Source: Hyphomicrobiales bacterium
GTDB taxonomy: Bacteria; Pseudomonadota; Alphaproteobacteria; Rhizobiales; Rhizobiaceae
Length of the DNA: 64,000 bases
Reading direction: 5' to 3'
Assembly (NCBI GenBank): GCA_900466605.1
Contig: UBMU01000001.1
Location: 62,001-126,000, forward strand
Shown: piece after piece, positions 55,262 through 64,000 of the stretch
How the letters are laid out: each line of letters starts with the position of its first letter
Numbering within the stretch: position 1 is the stretch's first letter
Notes under the pieces: generated by a model
The model's input: only the letters and a program-made list of their open reading frames with translations
Told to the model about the DNA's origin: nothing
The model's database searches: none
Position numbers and translations under genes: made by a program

Positions 55262-56017
55262 ATGCGAGAAACCGATTTTGTCAGTGGGTTTGCCAGAGGA
55301 TTGAAGGTTATCGAAGCCTTTGAAGAGACCCGTCAGCGCCTTTCGATTGCCGAGGCCGCGAAGCTGACCGGGCTCGACCGCGCCACGGTGCGCCGATCGC
55401 TGCTGACATTGGCAGAACTCGGATATGCCGACTATGACGGCAAGTTCTTCACCCTGACGCCAAAGATCCTGCGGCTCGGGCACGCCTACCTTTCGGCAAC
55501 TCCCCTGCCAGTTCTTATCCAGCCGCATCTCGATCAGCTGTCCGAGAGGGCGGGACAAAGCGCTTCTGCATCCGTGCTCGACAACACAGAGATCGTCTAC
55601 ATCGCTCGTGCCTCTCAGCGTCGTGTCATGTCGATCAACTTGACACCTGGGAGCCGCCTGCCTGCATTCTGTGCTTCGATGGGTCGCGTCCTGCTTGCAG
55701 CGTTGCCGGAGGGCGACGCCAGAGCAATCCTCAGCCGCACCGACCTGAAGCCAAATACCCCAAACACCAAGACCGATGTGGAAGCCCTGTTGACGGAGTT
55801 TCGGCGAGTGCGCGAGCAGGGTTATGCCGTGATCGACCAGGAACTGGAAATTGGCCTTTGTTCCATTGCAGTTCCCGTCGAAAATGACCGCGGCCAAACA
55901 GTGGCGGCAATCAACATCGGCGCGCCGGCCGCCCACGCTCCTGCCGTGGAGATGCCGGATCGCTACCTGCCGCTGCTCAGGGAGACGCAGAAGGCGCTGC
56001 GTCTGGTGCTTCGTTAG
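55262..56017 (+). CDS. pcaR: IclR-family regulator of the beta-ketoadipate branch (PcaR/PcaU-like)
   Basis: A 251-residue IclR protein with an N-terminal winged helix-turn-helix (SIAEAAKLTGLDRATVRR, residues 28-48) and a C-terminal effector domain (RLPAFCASMGRVLLAALPEG; the terminal part GLCSIAVPVENDRG). It is divergent from catI-catJ-pcaF and probably activates it in response to 3-oxoadipate or protocatechuate. Its end overlaps the AraC-type gene by 4 bp (convergent). The symbol is by family and position. Confidence 0.87.
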   Translation: MRETDFVSGFARGLKVIEAFEETRQRLSIAEAAKLTGLDRATVRRSLLTLAELGYADYDGKFFTLTPKILRLGHAYLSATPLPVLIQPHLDQLSERAGQSASASVLDNTEIVYIARASQRRVMSINLTPGSRLPAFCASMGRVLLAALPEGDARAILSRTDLKPNTPNTKTDVEALLTEFRRVREQGYAVIDQELEIGLCSIAVPVENDRGQTVAAINIGAPAAHAPAVEMPDRYLPLLRETQKALRLVLR

Positions 56018-56901
56018 ACGCCGAGTTTGGCACGCTCTGCCATGCGCCAAGCCCGGGGTGTCTGGCCCGCTTGCTTGAGAAAGAAGCGCGAGAAATAGGC
56101 CGGATCTGTGAAACCAAGCCGAAAAGCGATCTCTTGCACGCTGCCGAATGTGAAGACAAGTTCGCGCTTTGCCTCATCGAGAAGCTTGCGGGCGATCAGC
56201 TCGTGCGTTCCTTGGCCCGTCGTAGCACGCACGATCCGGTTAAGGTGAGTAGGCGAGATACTGAGTGCCCTGGCATAGAAAACGGCTGGCTCATGCGACT
56301 TGAAATGCCGCTGGATCAGGCCGTGAAGCAGTTCCATCCGGCGCTCATTCTCATTGGAAGCCGCCTGATCCTGACTTTCGGCTGAAGAGAGCCGCGCCGT
56401 AAGCAGCAGCGCAGACGTGAGATAGGCCTCCAACAGATCATTCCGTCCAGCTCGCTGTTGCGAAAACTCGTTTCCGAGCCTTTTGAGGCAAGCAGCGACA
56501 TAGCGCGCATCTTCGTCGTCCGTGTCGAGCGTGGTCAGATGCGGCGATGCCATCCATTCGCCGAGGCGGCTGCGATCGCCTGGAGCAGCCTTCAAATGGG
56601 AGCTCAGCACGGTGACGACGAAACCGTCAATGTCCTTGGAAAACCGAAATCCGTGATCGAGGCCCGGAGGAATAGTTATCACTGATTTGGGTTGGATTGG
56701 GCGCCAGATGCCTTCGAACATCGCCTCGCCGGAACCGCCATCTATGTACAATACCTGAAAGAAACTGTCATGGCGGTGCGGCCGGATTTCCCAGTGATGC
56801 AAACTGCTGCGAGATGGAATTGTCTCACAATGCAGCCAGAAATCCGGCTTTCGGCCAGTATTCTCCCCGTAGAGCTCATAGGTCGGGACGATCTTCGCCA
56901 T
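56014..56901 (-). CDS. pobR: AraC-family regulator of pobA (PobR-like)
   Basis: A 295-residue regulator: an N-terminal cupin-like sensor (residues 20-140, WEIRPHRHDSFFQVLYI) and a C-terminal AraC double helix-turn-helix (about 190-290), including ISPTHLNRIVRATTG and EIAFRLGFTDPAYFSRFF. It is divergent from pobA, so activation by 4-hydroxybenzoate is the likely role. The AraC-type PobR of rhizobia differs from the IclR-type PobR of Acinetobacter. Symbol by context. Confidence 0.85.
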   Translation of the reverse strand: MAKIVPTYELYGENTGRKPDFWLHCETIPSRSSLHHWEIRPHRHDSFFQVLYIDGGSGEAMFEGIWRPIQPKSVITIPPGLDHGFRFSKDIDGFVVTVLSSHLKAAPGDRSRLGEWMASPHLTTLDTDDEDARYVAACLKRLGNEFSQQRAGRNDLLEAYLTSALLLTARLSSAESQDQAASNENERRMELLHGLIQRHFKSHEPAVFYARALSISPTHLNRIVRATTGQGTHELIARKLLDEAKRELVFTFGSVQEIAFRLGFTDPAYFSRFFLKQAGQTPRAWRMAERAKLGV

Positions 56902-56933
56902 TCTCCTCTCCCAATCCCAGTGTTCGATTAGTG

Positions 56934-56952
56934 CAATTTCATGATGGAATTG
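56934..56952. promoter_or_regulatory. Imperfect inverted repeat in pobR-pobA gap
   Basis: CAATTTC (56934-56940) and GGAATTG (56946-56952) match in six of seven positions around five bases, 33 bp upstream of pobR and about 62 bp before the pobA ATG. It is a candidate PobR site. A related half-site, TCCATTG, follows directly. Confidence 0.35.
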
Positions 56953-56963
56953 TCCATTGTTGA

Positions 56964-58187
<1,224 letters not shown>

Positions 58188-58222
58188 CTCCCCTTCCGCC
58201 ATCCACGGAAGGGTGCATGGAG

Positions 58223-58254
58223 AGCGGCGGTGGTTAATGCGTCCCACCGCTGCT
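58223..58254. terminator. Hairpin between pobA and lipocalin-like gene
   Basis: AGCGGCGGTGG (58223-58233) pairs with CCACCGCTGCT (58244-58254) with one mismatch. It lies between the convergent ends at 58187 and 58264. There is no T-run. It probably limits read-through both ways. Confidence 0.5.
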
Positions 58255-58263
58255 CGCCCGGCC

Positions 58264-58692
58264 TCAGATCTTTCGAAACTCGAGTTCGTAAACGACTTCC
58301 TCGCCAGATGTCGGATCGATGCCCGGCGCACCACTGATGACCAACCTGTTGCCGTCGATGGAAAACGGACGGATCAGATCACTGACACCCCAGGCCGGAT
58401 TCCAGCTGGCATCGACGTGATGGACAACGCGACCATTTTCGAAGGTGTAAGTGCCGGCATAAGCCAGCATGCTGTCAAAGAGAGCCACCTTCTCATGGTC
58501 GGTCGGAATATCGCCCTTAAGGGCCGGCCGCTCGCGGCTCACAACGACGGCCATTACTCGACCGTCCGGCTGATAGGACAGGAAGCCGACCGGGTCTGGT
58601 CCCATTGCGTCAGAAACGATGCCGGACGCAACCATCCTCCGTTTCCAGGACACCATTCGCCAGGTTCCATGTAACGCCGCCGCACTTCCCAT
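58264..58692 (-). CDS. Lipocalin-like domain protein
   Basis: A 142-residue protein matching the lipocalin_5 type: LHGTWRMVSWKRR at the start, GFLSYQPDGRVMAVV, then the YAGTYTFENGRVVHHVDASWNP strand pair (key residues YxGTY, W). ATG 58692 has GGGGGGAG 6 bp upstream; the frame extends to 58731. It has no signal peptide. Such small beta-barrels bind hydrophobic ligands or are uncharacterised. It lies between pobA and pcaQ, so an aromatic-related role is conceivable but unproven. Confidence 0.78.
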   Translation of the reverse strand: MGSAAALHGTWRMVSWKRRMVASGIVSDAMGPDPVGFLSYQPDGRVMAVVVSRERPALKGDIPTDHEKVALFDSMLAYAGTYTFENGRVVHHVDASWNPAWGVSDLIRPFSIDGNRLVISGAPGIDPTSGEEVVYELEFRKI

Positions 58693-58752
58693 AGGCTCCC
58701 CCCGCGCAGTTGCACCATAGGAACATATCACGGGGCCAGCACGTGGAACAGG

Positions 58753-59676
58753 CTAGTGCGTCAGCACGTCTGCGGCAGCCTCACGAAGTGTCTGCATGAG
58801 GATCGACAGTGGTAACGAGGGGATCGCGTCCGTGCGCATTGTCAGGCCGACGGGCCCTTTCGTCTCGCTTGTGTCGATTGGCAGGACCGCCAGCAAACCG
58901 TCGGCAATGTCGGTAGCGACCACACCGGTGGATATGATCCAGATGGCATCGCTCGATCGCACGAAGGCGCGACCGAAGGAGTCTGAGACAGTTTCAATCT
59001 GGTTTGGCAAGCTGGCAACACCGTTGGCAATCAGGAAACTCTCCACAAAAGGTCGTATGATTGAGGCTCGCGTCGGCATCAGTACTGTGTATTCGCCAAG
59101 ACTGGTAAACAGGGACCGGCCGGTCTTTAGCAGAGGATGGTCGGCCCTGACTGCAAAGACGACCTGCTCGGAGTAAAGGTGCTCGAAGGAGAAACCGGCC
59201 ATTTTTTCGGCACCGGCAAGACGCCCGACGACAAGATCAAGGTCGCCAACCCGTAGCTGCTCGAGCAGCACCGCGTTCTCTCCCGTGACGATTTTTATGC
59301 GACTCCAGGTGTTCTCCTTCAGGAAAAGCTCCATGGCGCGTGGCATGATCCGCGTCGATACGGTCGGCAGCGCCCCGATACGGATCGGTGGCGCCTCGCC
59401 GAAGCGCTCTTGCGAAACAGAATCGAGGCCCTGGCGCAATGCAGTCAGCGCTGCACCCGCGTGTCGGAGGAAAACGTCGCCATAGCGGGTAATCTTGATG
59501 CCGCGCCCGTCGCGCTCAAACACCGCCACGCCCAGCACCTCTTCCAACTCGCGGATCGTCTTGGTTACCGCGGGCTGGCTGACATTAAGCAATCCAGCAG
59601 CCTTCATCACGCTTTTCTGGCGTGCGACCTCGACAAAGGTCTGCAGATGCCGAAACTTGACGCGACTGTCGATCAT
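58753..59676 (-). CDS. pcaQ: LysR-family regulator PcaQ
   Basis: A 307-residue LysR regulator: helix-turn-helix at residues 8-65 (LQTFVEVARQKSVMKAAGLL, VSQPAVTKTIRELE) and an effector-binding domain after residue 95. It is divergent from pcaDCHGB, exactly as in Agrobacterium and Sinorhizobium. There PcaQ activates the pca operon in response to beta-carboxymuconolactone-type intermediates. A near-consensus PcaQ box lies 7-22 bp upstream of its ATG. Confidence 0.92.
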   Translation of the reverse strand: MIDSRVKFRHLQTFVEVARQKSVMKAAGLLNVSQPAVTKTIRELEEVLGVAVFERDGRGIKITRYGDVFLRHAGAALTALRQGLDSVSQERFGEAPPIRIGALPTVSTRIMPRAMELFLKENTWSRIKIVTGENAVLLEQLRVGDLDLVVGRLAGAEKMAGFSFEHLYSEQVVFAVRADHPLLKTGRSLFTSLGEYTVLMPTRASIIRPFVESFLIANGVASLPNQIETVSDSFGRAFVRSSDAIWIISTGVVATDIADGLLAVLPIDTSETKGPVGLTMRTDAIPSLPLSILMQTLREAAADVLTH

Positions 59677-59682
59677 GCTCTC

Positions 59683-59698
59683 ATAACTCCAGAGTTAT
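59683..59698. promoter_or_regulatory. PcaQ box in pcaQ-pcaD gap
   Basis: ATAACTCCAGAGTTAT is a perfect 16-bp palindrome (ATAACT-CCAG-AGTTAT). As I recall, the PcaQ consensus in Sinorhizobium meliloti is ATAACC-N4-GGTTAA; this site keeps the symmetric core and spacing. It lies 127 bp before pcaD and 7 bp before pcaQ. Confidence 0.7.
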
Positions 59699-59824
59699 CG
59701 AAATGCCACGAAATATCATTTTACCTAACCAGATTAAACATCCAATCTGAACCCGGGTCTGCGAGGGATATTCGATCAAGTTGACCACGACTTGAATGGG
59801 ATTGACGCAGAGAGGAGATTTGCC

Positions 59825-60634
59825 GTGCAGTTTGCCCGCATCAACGACATTGCCATCCACTATCAGCTGATCGGTGGACCTGCCGACAAGCCGGTCATTG
59901 TCTTTGCCAATTCGCTCGGCACCGACTTTCGAATCTGGCGCGATGTGATCGTGCGTCTTGCTGGGGACTACGCAATTATCGTTTATGACAAGCGCGGACA
60001 CGGCCTTTCCGATGTCGGCCAGGTCCCTTACTCGATAGAAGACCACGCCTCCGATCTGGCCGGGTTGCTCGACCTTCTGGCGGTTAAGCAGGCTTTCATT
60101 TGCGGACTCTCCGTCGGTGGGCTGATTGCACAGGCTCTCTATAAGGCGCGCCCGGACATGGTCAGCGGACTGATCCTGTGTGATACAGCGCACAAGATTG
60201 GAACGGCCGAGAGTTGGAACGCCCGGATTGCGACCGTCGCCAGCAAGGGAATTGGAAGCATCGTTGATGGCGTCATGAAGCTCTGGTTCACGCCGGCTTT
60301 CCGACGCCCTGAGAACACGGCCTATCACGGCTACAGCAACATGCTGGTTCGTCAGCCGGTGGAAGGTTATCTCGCAACCTGTGAGGCTATTCGCGATGCT
60401 GACTACACCGAGGCCGCCACGAAGATAGCGGTTCCGACGATCTGCATCGTTGGAGATCAGGACGGATCCACGCCGCCGGACTTGGTAAAGTCGACTGCCA
60501 GGCTTATTCGAAATGCCCGCTTCGAGATCATTCGCGACGCAGGACATATTCCTTGCGTTGAGCAGCCGGAAGCGCTGACGGCGATCATCCGCACATTCAT
60601 CGATTTCGCATTGCATGGAGAAAACAACCCATGA
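59825..60634 (+). CDS. pcaD: 3-Oxoadipate enol-lactonase
   Basis: A 269-residue alpha/beta hydrolase. The oxyanion region is FANSLGTDFRIW; the nucleophile Ser is in GLSVGGLIAQALY (about 104), the acid in GDQDGSTPPD (about 217), and the histidine in AGHIPCVEQPEAL (about 245). It hydrolyses beta-ketoadipate enol-lactone to 3-oxoadipate. GTG 59825 follows GAGAGGAG and begins the conserved QFARINDIAIHY. It is the first gene of pcaDCHGB, overlapping pcaC by 4 bp. Confidence 0.92.
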   Translation: MQFARINDIAIHYQLIGGPADKPVIVFANSLGTDFRIWRDVIVRLAGDYAIIVYDKRGHGLSDVGQVPYSIEDHASDLAGLLDLLAVKQAFICGLSVGGLIAQALYKARPDMVSGLILCDTAHKIGTAESWNARIATVASKGIGSIVDGVMKLWFTPAFRRPENTAYHGYSNMLVRQPVEGYLATCEAIRDADYTEAATKIAVPTICIVGDQDGSTPPDLVKSTARLIRNARFEIIRDAGHIPCVEQPEALTAIIRTFIDFALHGENNP

Positions 60635-61032
60635 GTGAACTCCACGAGCCGTCCGAGCGCTTTGAGCAAGGGATGGCCACGCGTCGAGCGGTCCTGGGCG
60701 ATGCCCATGTCGATCGCGCTGAAGCCAGCTCCACGCCGTTCGACAAGCCGTTTCAGGAGCTCATCACGGAAGCTGCCTGGGGGCATGTCTGGTCGCGTCC
60801 GACGCTGACGCGCCGGGAGCGTTCGATCGTGACCATCGCGCTCCTTGCCGCCCTCGGGCAGGATGACGAGGTGGCGATGCATGTGCGTGCCACAGCCAAC
60901 ACCGGCGCCTCACGCGAGGATATCTGCGAGGCGTTGCTGCACGTAGCCATCTATGCCGGCGTCCCCGCGGCCAATCACGCCATCAAGATCGCCAAGCATG
61001 TTTTCGAACAGATGGACGCCGGAAAGGCATAA
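60631..61032 (+). CDS. pcaC: 4-Carboxymuconolactone decarboxylase
   Basis: A 133-residue all-helical CMD-domain protein: [20 protein letters not shown] at the start, [35 protein letters not shown] and the C-terminal [19 protein letters not shown] (key residues E, H, G). It decarboxylates 4-carboxymuconolactone to the enol-lactone used by PcaD. Stand-alone PcaC length is normal. It overlaps pcaD (ATGA) and is followed after 2 bp by pcaH. Confidence 0.93.
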   Translation: MSELHEPSERFEQGMATRRAVLGDAHVDRAEASSTPFDKPFQELITEAAWGHVWSRPTLTRRERSIVTIALLAALGQDDEVAMHVRATANTGASREDICEALLHVAIYAGVPAANHAIKIAKHVFEQMDAGKA

Positions 61033-61034
61033 GG

Positions 61035-61784
61035 ATGTCTGACTTTTCCAACCGCAAGCCCGAAACCGGCGCCTTCTTTGCCCGCGATCGGGCATGGCAC
61101 GCGCCAGCCCTGACCCCCGGTTACAAAACCTCGGTCCTGCGTTCGCCGCAGCGCGCCCTCCTGTCGCTCGACGGAACGATCTCTGAGATCACTGGCCCGG
61201 TTTTCGGCCATTCTGTTATCGGTGAACTCGACAACGATCTGATCCACAATTACGCCAAGTCAGGCGAGAGTGCGATCGGTGAACGCATTGTCGTTCACGG
61301 AAGCGTGCTCGACGAACGTGGTCGCCCGGTGCCGGGCGCACTTGTCGAATTCTGGCAGGCCAACGCGGGCGGCCGATACCGCCATAAGAAGGAAAGCTAC
61401 CTGGCCGCCATTGACCCGAATTTCGGCGGTTGCGGGCGCTGCATCACCGACGAGCATGGACACTATGCGTTTCGCACCGTTCGCCCAGGCGCCTATCCCT
61501 GGCCAAACGGCGTCAACGACTGGCGGCCGGCCCATATCCACTTTTCGATCTTCGGCCACGGCTTTGCCCAGCGCCTGATCACGCAGATGTATTTCGAGGG
61601 GGACCCGATGATCTGGAAATGTCCGATCGTCAGCACGATCCCTGACAAGCGCGCGATCGAACAACTGATTGCGCCGCTTGATTGGGGCAATACAATCCCC
61701 ATGGATGCGCGCGCCTACAAGTTCGACATCGTGTTGCGCGGACGCCGCTCGACGATGTTCGAAAACCGCCTGGAGGGAAACTGA
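61035..61784 (+). CDS. pcaH: Protocatechuate 3,4-dioxygenase beta subunit
   Basis: A 249-residue intradiol dioxygenase beta chain. The iron ligands fall in [13 protein letters not shown] (Tyr), [10 protein letters not shown] (Tyr) and [14 protein letters not shown] (two His). It opens the ring of protocatechuate between the hydroxyls to give 3-carboxy-cis,cis-muconate, with PcaG as partner. Its stop shares a base with the pcaG start (TGATG), so stoichiometric coupled synthesis is likely. Confidence 0.95.
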   Translation: MSDFSNRKPETGAFFARDRAWHAPALTPGYKTSVLRSPQRALLSLDGTISEITGPVFGHSVIGELDNDLIHNYAKSGESAIGERIVVHGSVLDERGRPVPGALVEFWQANAGGRYRHKKESYLAAIDPNFGGCGRCITDEHGHYAFRTVRPGAYPWPNGVNDWRPAHIHFSIFGHGFAQRLITQMYFEGDPMIWKCPIVSTIPDKRAIEQLIAPLDWGNTIPMDARAYKFDIVLRGRRSTMFENRLEGN

Positions 61785-62398
61785 TGGTACAGGAACTCGG
61801 CTACCTCAAGGAAACGCCTTCGCAGACGGCAGGCCCCTATGTCCATATCGGACTGACCCCAAACTTCTGCGAGATCAACGGGGTCTATGAAACTGACCTC
61901 GGAACGGTCATGGTCAACGACAAAGCGCTCGGCGAGCGCATCACGGTGACCGGCCGTATTTTCGATGGCGCTGGTGCGCTGGTGCGCGATGCGGTCATCG
62001 AAATCTGGCAGGCCGATAGCGCCGGCCTCTATAATAGTCCCTCTGAAATGCGTGGCGCGGCGGATCCGAATTTCACCGGATGGGGGCGTTGCGCGACGCG
62101 CGCCGAAGATGGTGTATTCACATTTGACACGGTCAAGCCCGGCCGCGTTCCTTTCAAGGACGGGCGCAACATGGCGCCGCATATCACTTTCTGGATTGTC
62201 GCACGCGGCATCAACATCGGCCTGCACACGCGGATGTATTTCCCCGAGGAAACGGAAGCAAACAACGCTGACCCATTGCTCTTGCGCATCGAACATCGGG
62301 AGCGTGTCGATACTCTGATCGCCATTCGTGACGGTCAGACCCTGACATTCGACATTCGACTCCAGGGCGACAGGGAGACTGTGTTTCTCGATATCTGA
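61784..62398 (+). CDS. pcaG: Protocatechuate 3,4-dioxygenase alpha subunit
   Basis: A 204-residue intradiol dioxygenase alpha chain: QTAGPYVHIGLTP (residues 14-26) at the N-terminus, IEIWQADSAGLYN and GRNMAPHITFWIVARGI later. As in other PcaG proteins, the alpha chain lacks a full iron-ligand set and supports the beta active site. The start at ATG 61784 overlaps the pcaH stop. It is followed by pcaB after 73 bp. Confidence 0.95.
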   Translation: MVQELGYLKETPSQTAGPYVHIGLTPNFCEINGVYETDLGTVMVNDKALGERITVTGRIFDGAGALVRDAVIEIWQADSAGLYNSPSEMRGAADPNFTGWGRCATRAEDGVFTFDTVKPGRVPFKDGRNMAPHITFWIVARGINIGLHTRMYFPEETEANNADPLLLRIEHRERVDTLIAIRDGQTLTFDIRLQGDRETVFLDI

Positions 62399-62471
62399 CG
62401 CAGAGGGAGCGCGGGACTTGCAACGCGACCGTTCAAGGCGCAGTTATCCGTCTCCCGCATGAAAGACGCAG

Positions 62472-63530
62472 ATGACCATCTCAGCTTTCGATCACCCCTT
62501 CCTTTCCGGCCTTCTGGGCGATGAAGAAATCGCGCCGTATTTTTCCGCGCAGGCCGATATCCGTGCCATGCTTGGGTTCGAGGCTGCCCTTGCGAGAGCA
62601 GAGGCAATCCATGGTCTGATTTCGCAAGAGGCTGCCCGCCATATCGGCGCCGTTTGCGCGGCGTTCGAGCCTGATATCTTGCATCTGAAGATGGCTACCT
62701 CTCGCGATGGGGTGGTCGTTGCCGAACTCGTCAAGCAACTTCGAACGGCTGTTGGAAGTCAGCATTCGGATTGCGTTCACCTCGGCGCCACGAGCCAGGA
62801 TGTCATCGACACCAGTCTGATGATGCGCCTGAAGGCAATCACGTTCGTCTTGTCGAACCGGCTCTCGCTTTTATCCAACGCATTCGACCGTCTCGACACG
62901 AAGTTTGGGAAACAAACATTGATGGGGCGAACCCGAATGCAGGCGGCGATCGCGATCACCGTGTCGGATCGTCTTCGTGCATGGGAGACGCCGCTTGCCG
63001 GCTATCGCGACAGGTTGACGCAACAACGCTTTCCCTTGCAGTTTGGCGGAGCCGCTGGCACTCTTGACAAGCTTCACTCAAATGCACTGCCCATCCGGGC
63101 CACACTCGCTCAGGAACTCGGCCTTGCCGACGCACCGCAATGGCAAAGTCAGCGCGGGTTGATCGCGGATTTTGCCAATCTTCTTTCCCTCATCACAGGT
63201 AGTCTCGGAAAAATCGGCCAAGACATCGCTCTTCTGGCGCAAGCGGGGGACGAGATTGAGCTTGCCGGGGGTGGTGGTTCGTCCGCTATGGCACATAAGC
63301 AAAATCCGGTCGCAGCCGAGACACTCGTCGCTCTTGCGCGCTTCAACGCCACTCAGGTATCCGGTGCACATCAGTCTCTGGTGCATGAGCAGGAGAGGTC
63401 TGGCGCGGCCTGGATGCTCGAATGGCTCATTCTGCCGCAAATCGTTATGGCCACGGCCGCATCGCTTCGATTGGCGCTCGAACTCGTCGGCAATATCAGG
63501 CGGATCGGTGCGATAATTCATAACCCCTGA
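62472..63530 (+). CDS. pcaB: 3-Carboxy-cis,cis-muconate cycloisomerase
   Basis: A 352-residue member of the fumarase/aspartase superfamily. The signature GGGGSSAMAHKQNPV (about residues 271-285) holds the catalytic serine loop. LGATSQDVIDT (about 100) is the second conserved block. It lactonises 3-carboxymuconate to 4-carboxymuconolactone. Length matches the shorter alphaproteobacterial PcaB (about 350). It is the last gene of pcaDCHGB; no clear terminator follows. Confidence 0.93.
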   Translation: MTISAFDHPFLSGLLGDEEIAPYFSAQADIRAMLGFEAALARAEAIHGLISQEAARHIGAVCAAFEPDILHLKMATSRDGVVVAELVKQLRTAVGSQHSDCVHLGATSQDVIDTSLMMRLKAITFVLSNRLSLLSNAFDRLDTKFGKQTLMGRTRMQAAIAITVSDRLRAWETPLAGYRDRLTQQRFPLQFGGAAGTLDKLHSNALPIRATLAQELGLADAPQWQSQRGLIADFANLLSLITGSLGKIGQDIALLAQAGDEIELAGGGGSSAMAHKQNPVAAETLVALARFNATQVSGAHQSLVHEQERSGAAWMLEWLILPQIVMATAASLRLALELVGNIRRIGAIIHNP

Positions 63531-63594
63531 AGTATGATTTTCGCCTTTTATTTCATTTTACATTACCGTTTTGGATGAGACACTATCGTCACTG

Positions 63595-63609
63595 TTAGCC
63601 TTGCGCTAA
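63595..63609. promoter_or_regulatory. PcaQ-like box before the terminal binding-protein gene
   Basis: TTAGC-CTTGC-GCTAA is a perfect 5-bp inverted repeat with a LysR T-N11-A core. It matches about seven of the ten fixed positions of the PcaQ consensus, 38 bp before the binding-protein ATG. In Sinorhizobium meliloti PcaQ also controls a protocatechuate ABC transporter, which makes this placement suggestive. Confidence 0.4.
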
Positions 63610-63647
63610 TCCGGCGTAGGAGTGCGCCATCGTCAATGGGAGGATTT

Positions 63648-64000
63648 ATGAAACGGTTTGTCCTGGCCGCCGTTGCGGCAATCGTCATGAGCACGGCTGC
63701 CTATGCCGACACCGTCAAGATTGGCGTCGTCGGGCCGTTCTCGGGCCCCTTTGCCCTGCAGGGCAAGAACTTCAAGGCTGGCATCGATGCCTATATGGCG
63801 ATCAACGGCAACAAGGTCGGCGACAACACTGTCGAAGTGATCTATCGCGACCTTCCGGCCGCCGATCCGGCACAGTCGAAGGCACTGGCACAGGAACTTG
63901 TGGTCAAGGAGAAGGTTCAATATCTCGCTGGCTTTTACTTCACGCCTGACGCCATGGCCGTTACGCCGATCCTGAAGCAGGCGAATACCCCGCTCGTCAT
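63648..64000 (+). CDS. Periplasmic binding protein of branched-chain-type ABC importer (5' part, probably aromatic-acid uptake)
   Basis: The gene runs off the right edge; 117 codons are visible. A signal peptide (residues 1-20, ending AAYA-DT) leads into KIGVVGPFSGPFALQGKNFKAGIDAYM, the type I solute-binding fold (only the first 20 residues are family-diagnostic). GGGAGGA precedes ATG 63648. Its position right after pcaB, with a PcaQ-like box upstream, suggests the PcaM-type binding protein of a protocatechuate importer. Branched-chain amino acids are the alternative ligand. Confidence 0.8.
   Translation, partial: MKRFVLAAVAAIVMSTAAYADTVKIGVVGPFSGPFALQGKNFKAGIDAYMAINGNKVGDNTVEVIYRDLPAADPAQSKALAQELVVKEKVQYLAGFYFTPDAMAVTPILKQANTPLV

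Overview
The window looks like accessory DNA of a rhizobial alphaproteobacterium (Rhizobium, Ensifer or Agrobacterium type). This rests on GC-rich genes, the pcaDCHGB cluster order with a divergent pcaQ, a rhizobial-type porin remnant, a GGAAC-N17-CGTT stress promoter, and two 16-bp palindromes at the left edge that fit the centromere (parS) consensus of repABC plasmids. I therefore suspect a large repABC plasmid or chromid; no rep gene lies inside the window. I see no rRNA, tRNA, CRISPR array, insertion sequence or prophage.

Layout. 1-693: non-coding, two parS-like palindromes. 0.7-7.3 kb: a three-enzyme sugar module (Gfo/Idh/MocA dehydrogenase, DUF993 aldolase-like protein, TIM-barrel isomerase), a divergent ROK regulator and a GH20 hexosaminidase. 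7.5-12.8 kb: tyrosine/homogentisate catabolism (hmgA-fahA-maiA with a MarR regulator; hppD with an Lrp/AsnC regulator). 12.8-20.9 kb: an EamA exporter and an operon joining a branched-chain-type ABC importer to a GMC alcohol oxidoreductase and a 3-hydroxyisobutyrate-type dehydrogenase. 21.2-26.3 kb: LysR regulator, glutaryl-CoA dehydrogenase, DUF4126 membrane protein, flavin disulfide reductase, and a DUF4242-adenylate cyclase fusion. 26.3-28.8 kb: polyol dehydrogenase, stand-alone PTS IIA protein, broken porin. 29.1-32.9 kb: sulfate importer sbp-cysT-cysW-cysA. 33.1-34.0 kb: cell-wall hydrolase lipoprotein. 34.0-40.1 kb: FadR-type regulator, PLP gamma-lyase-family enzyme and a CUT1 ABC importer in one operon. 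40.4-42.4 kb: SBP56 family (selenium-binding/methanethiol oxidase) protein with a His-containing membrane protein. 42.9-51.3 kb: HD-GYP protein, gamma-glutamyltransferase, esterase, EEP nuclease/phosphatase plus cardiolipin-synthase-like pair, stress protein DUF2934, two tiny membrane proteins, a GST. 51.4-64 kb: an SDR, then a complete 4-hydroxybenzoate/protocatechuate beta-ketoadipate pathway.

How the genes work together. Two complete aromatic funnels lie in one window. 4-Hydroxyphenylpyruvate passes through hppD, hmgA, maiA and fahA to fumarate and acetoacetate. 4-Hydroxybenzoate passes through pobA, pcaGH, pcaB, pcaC, pcaD, a CatIJ-type CoA transferase and pcaF to succinyl-CoA and acetyl-CoA. 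Each sub-block has its own regulator beside a visible inverted repeat. A binding protein running off the right edge, with a PcaQ-like box upstream, is probably the first gene of an aromatic-acid ABC importer. The rest is typical scavenging capacity (sugars, polyols, sulfate, hydroxy acids, glutaryl-CoA). The least explained units are the DUF993 module, the ABC-GMC-HIBDH operon, the CUT1-PLP-lyase operon, the SBP56/membrane-protein pair and the micro-membrane-protein pair at 50.1-50.4 kb.
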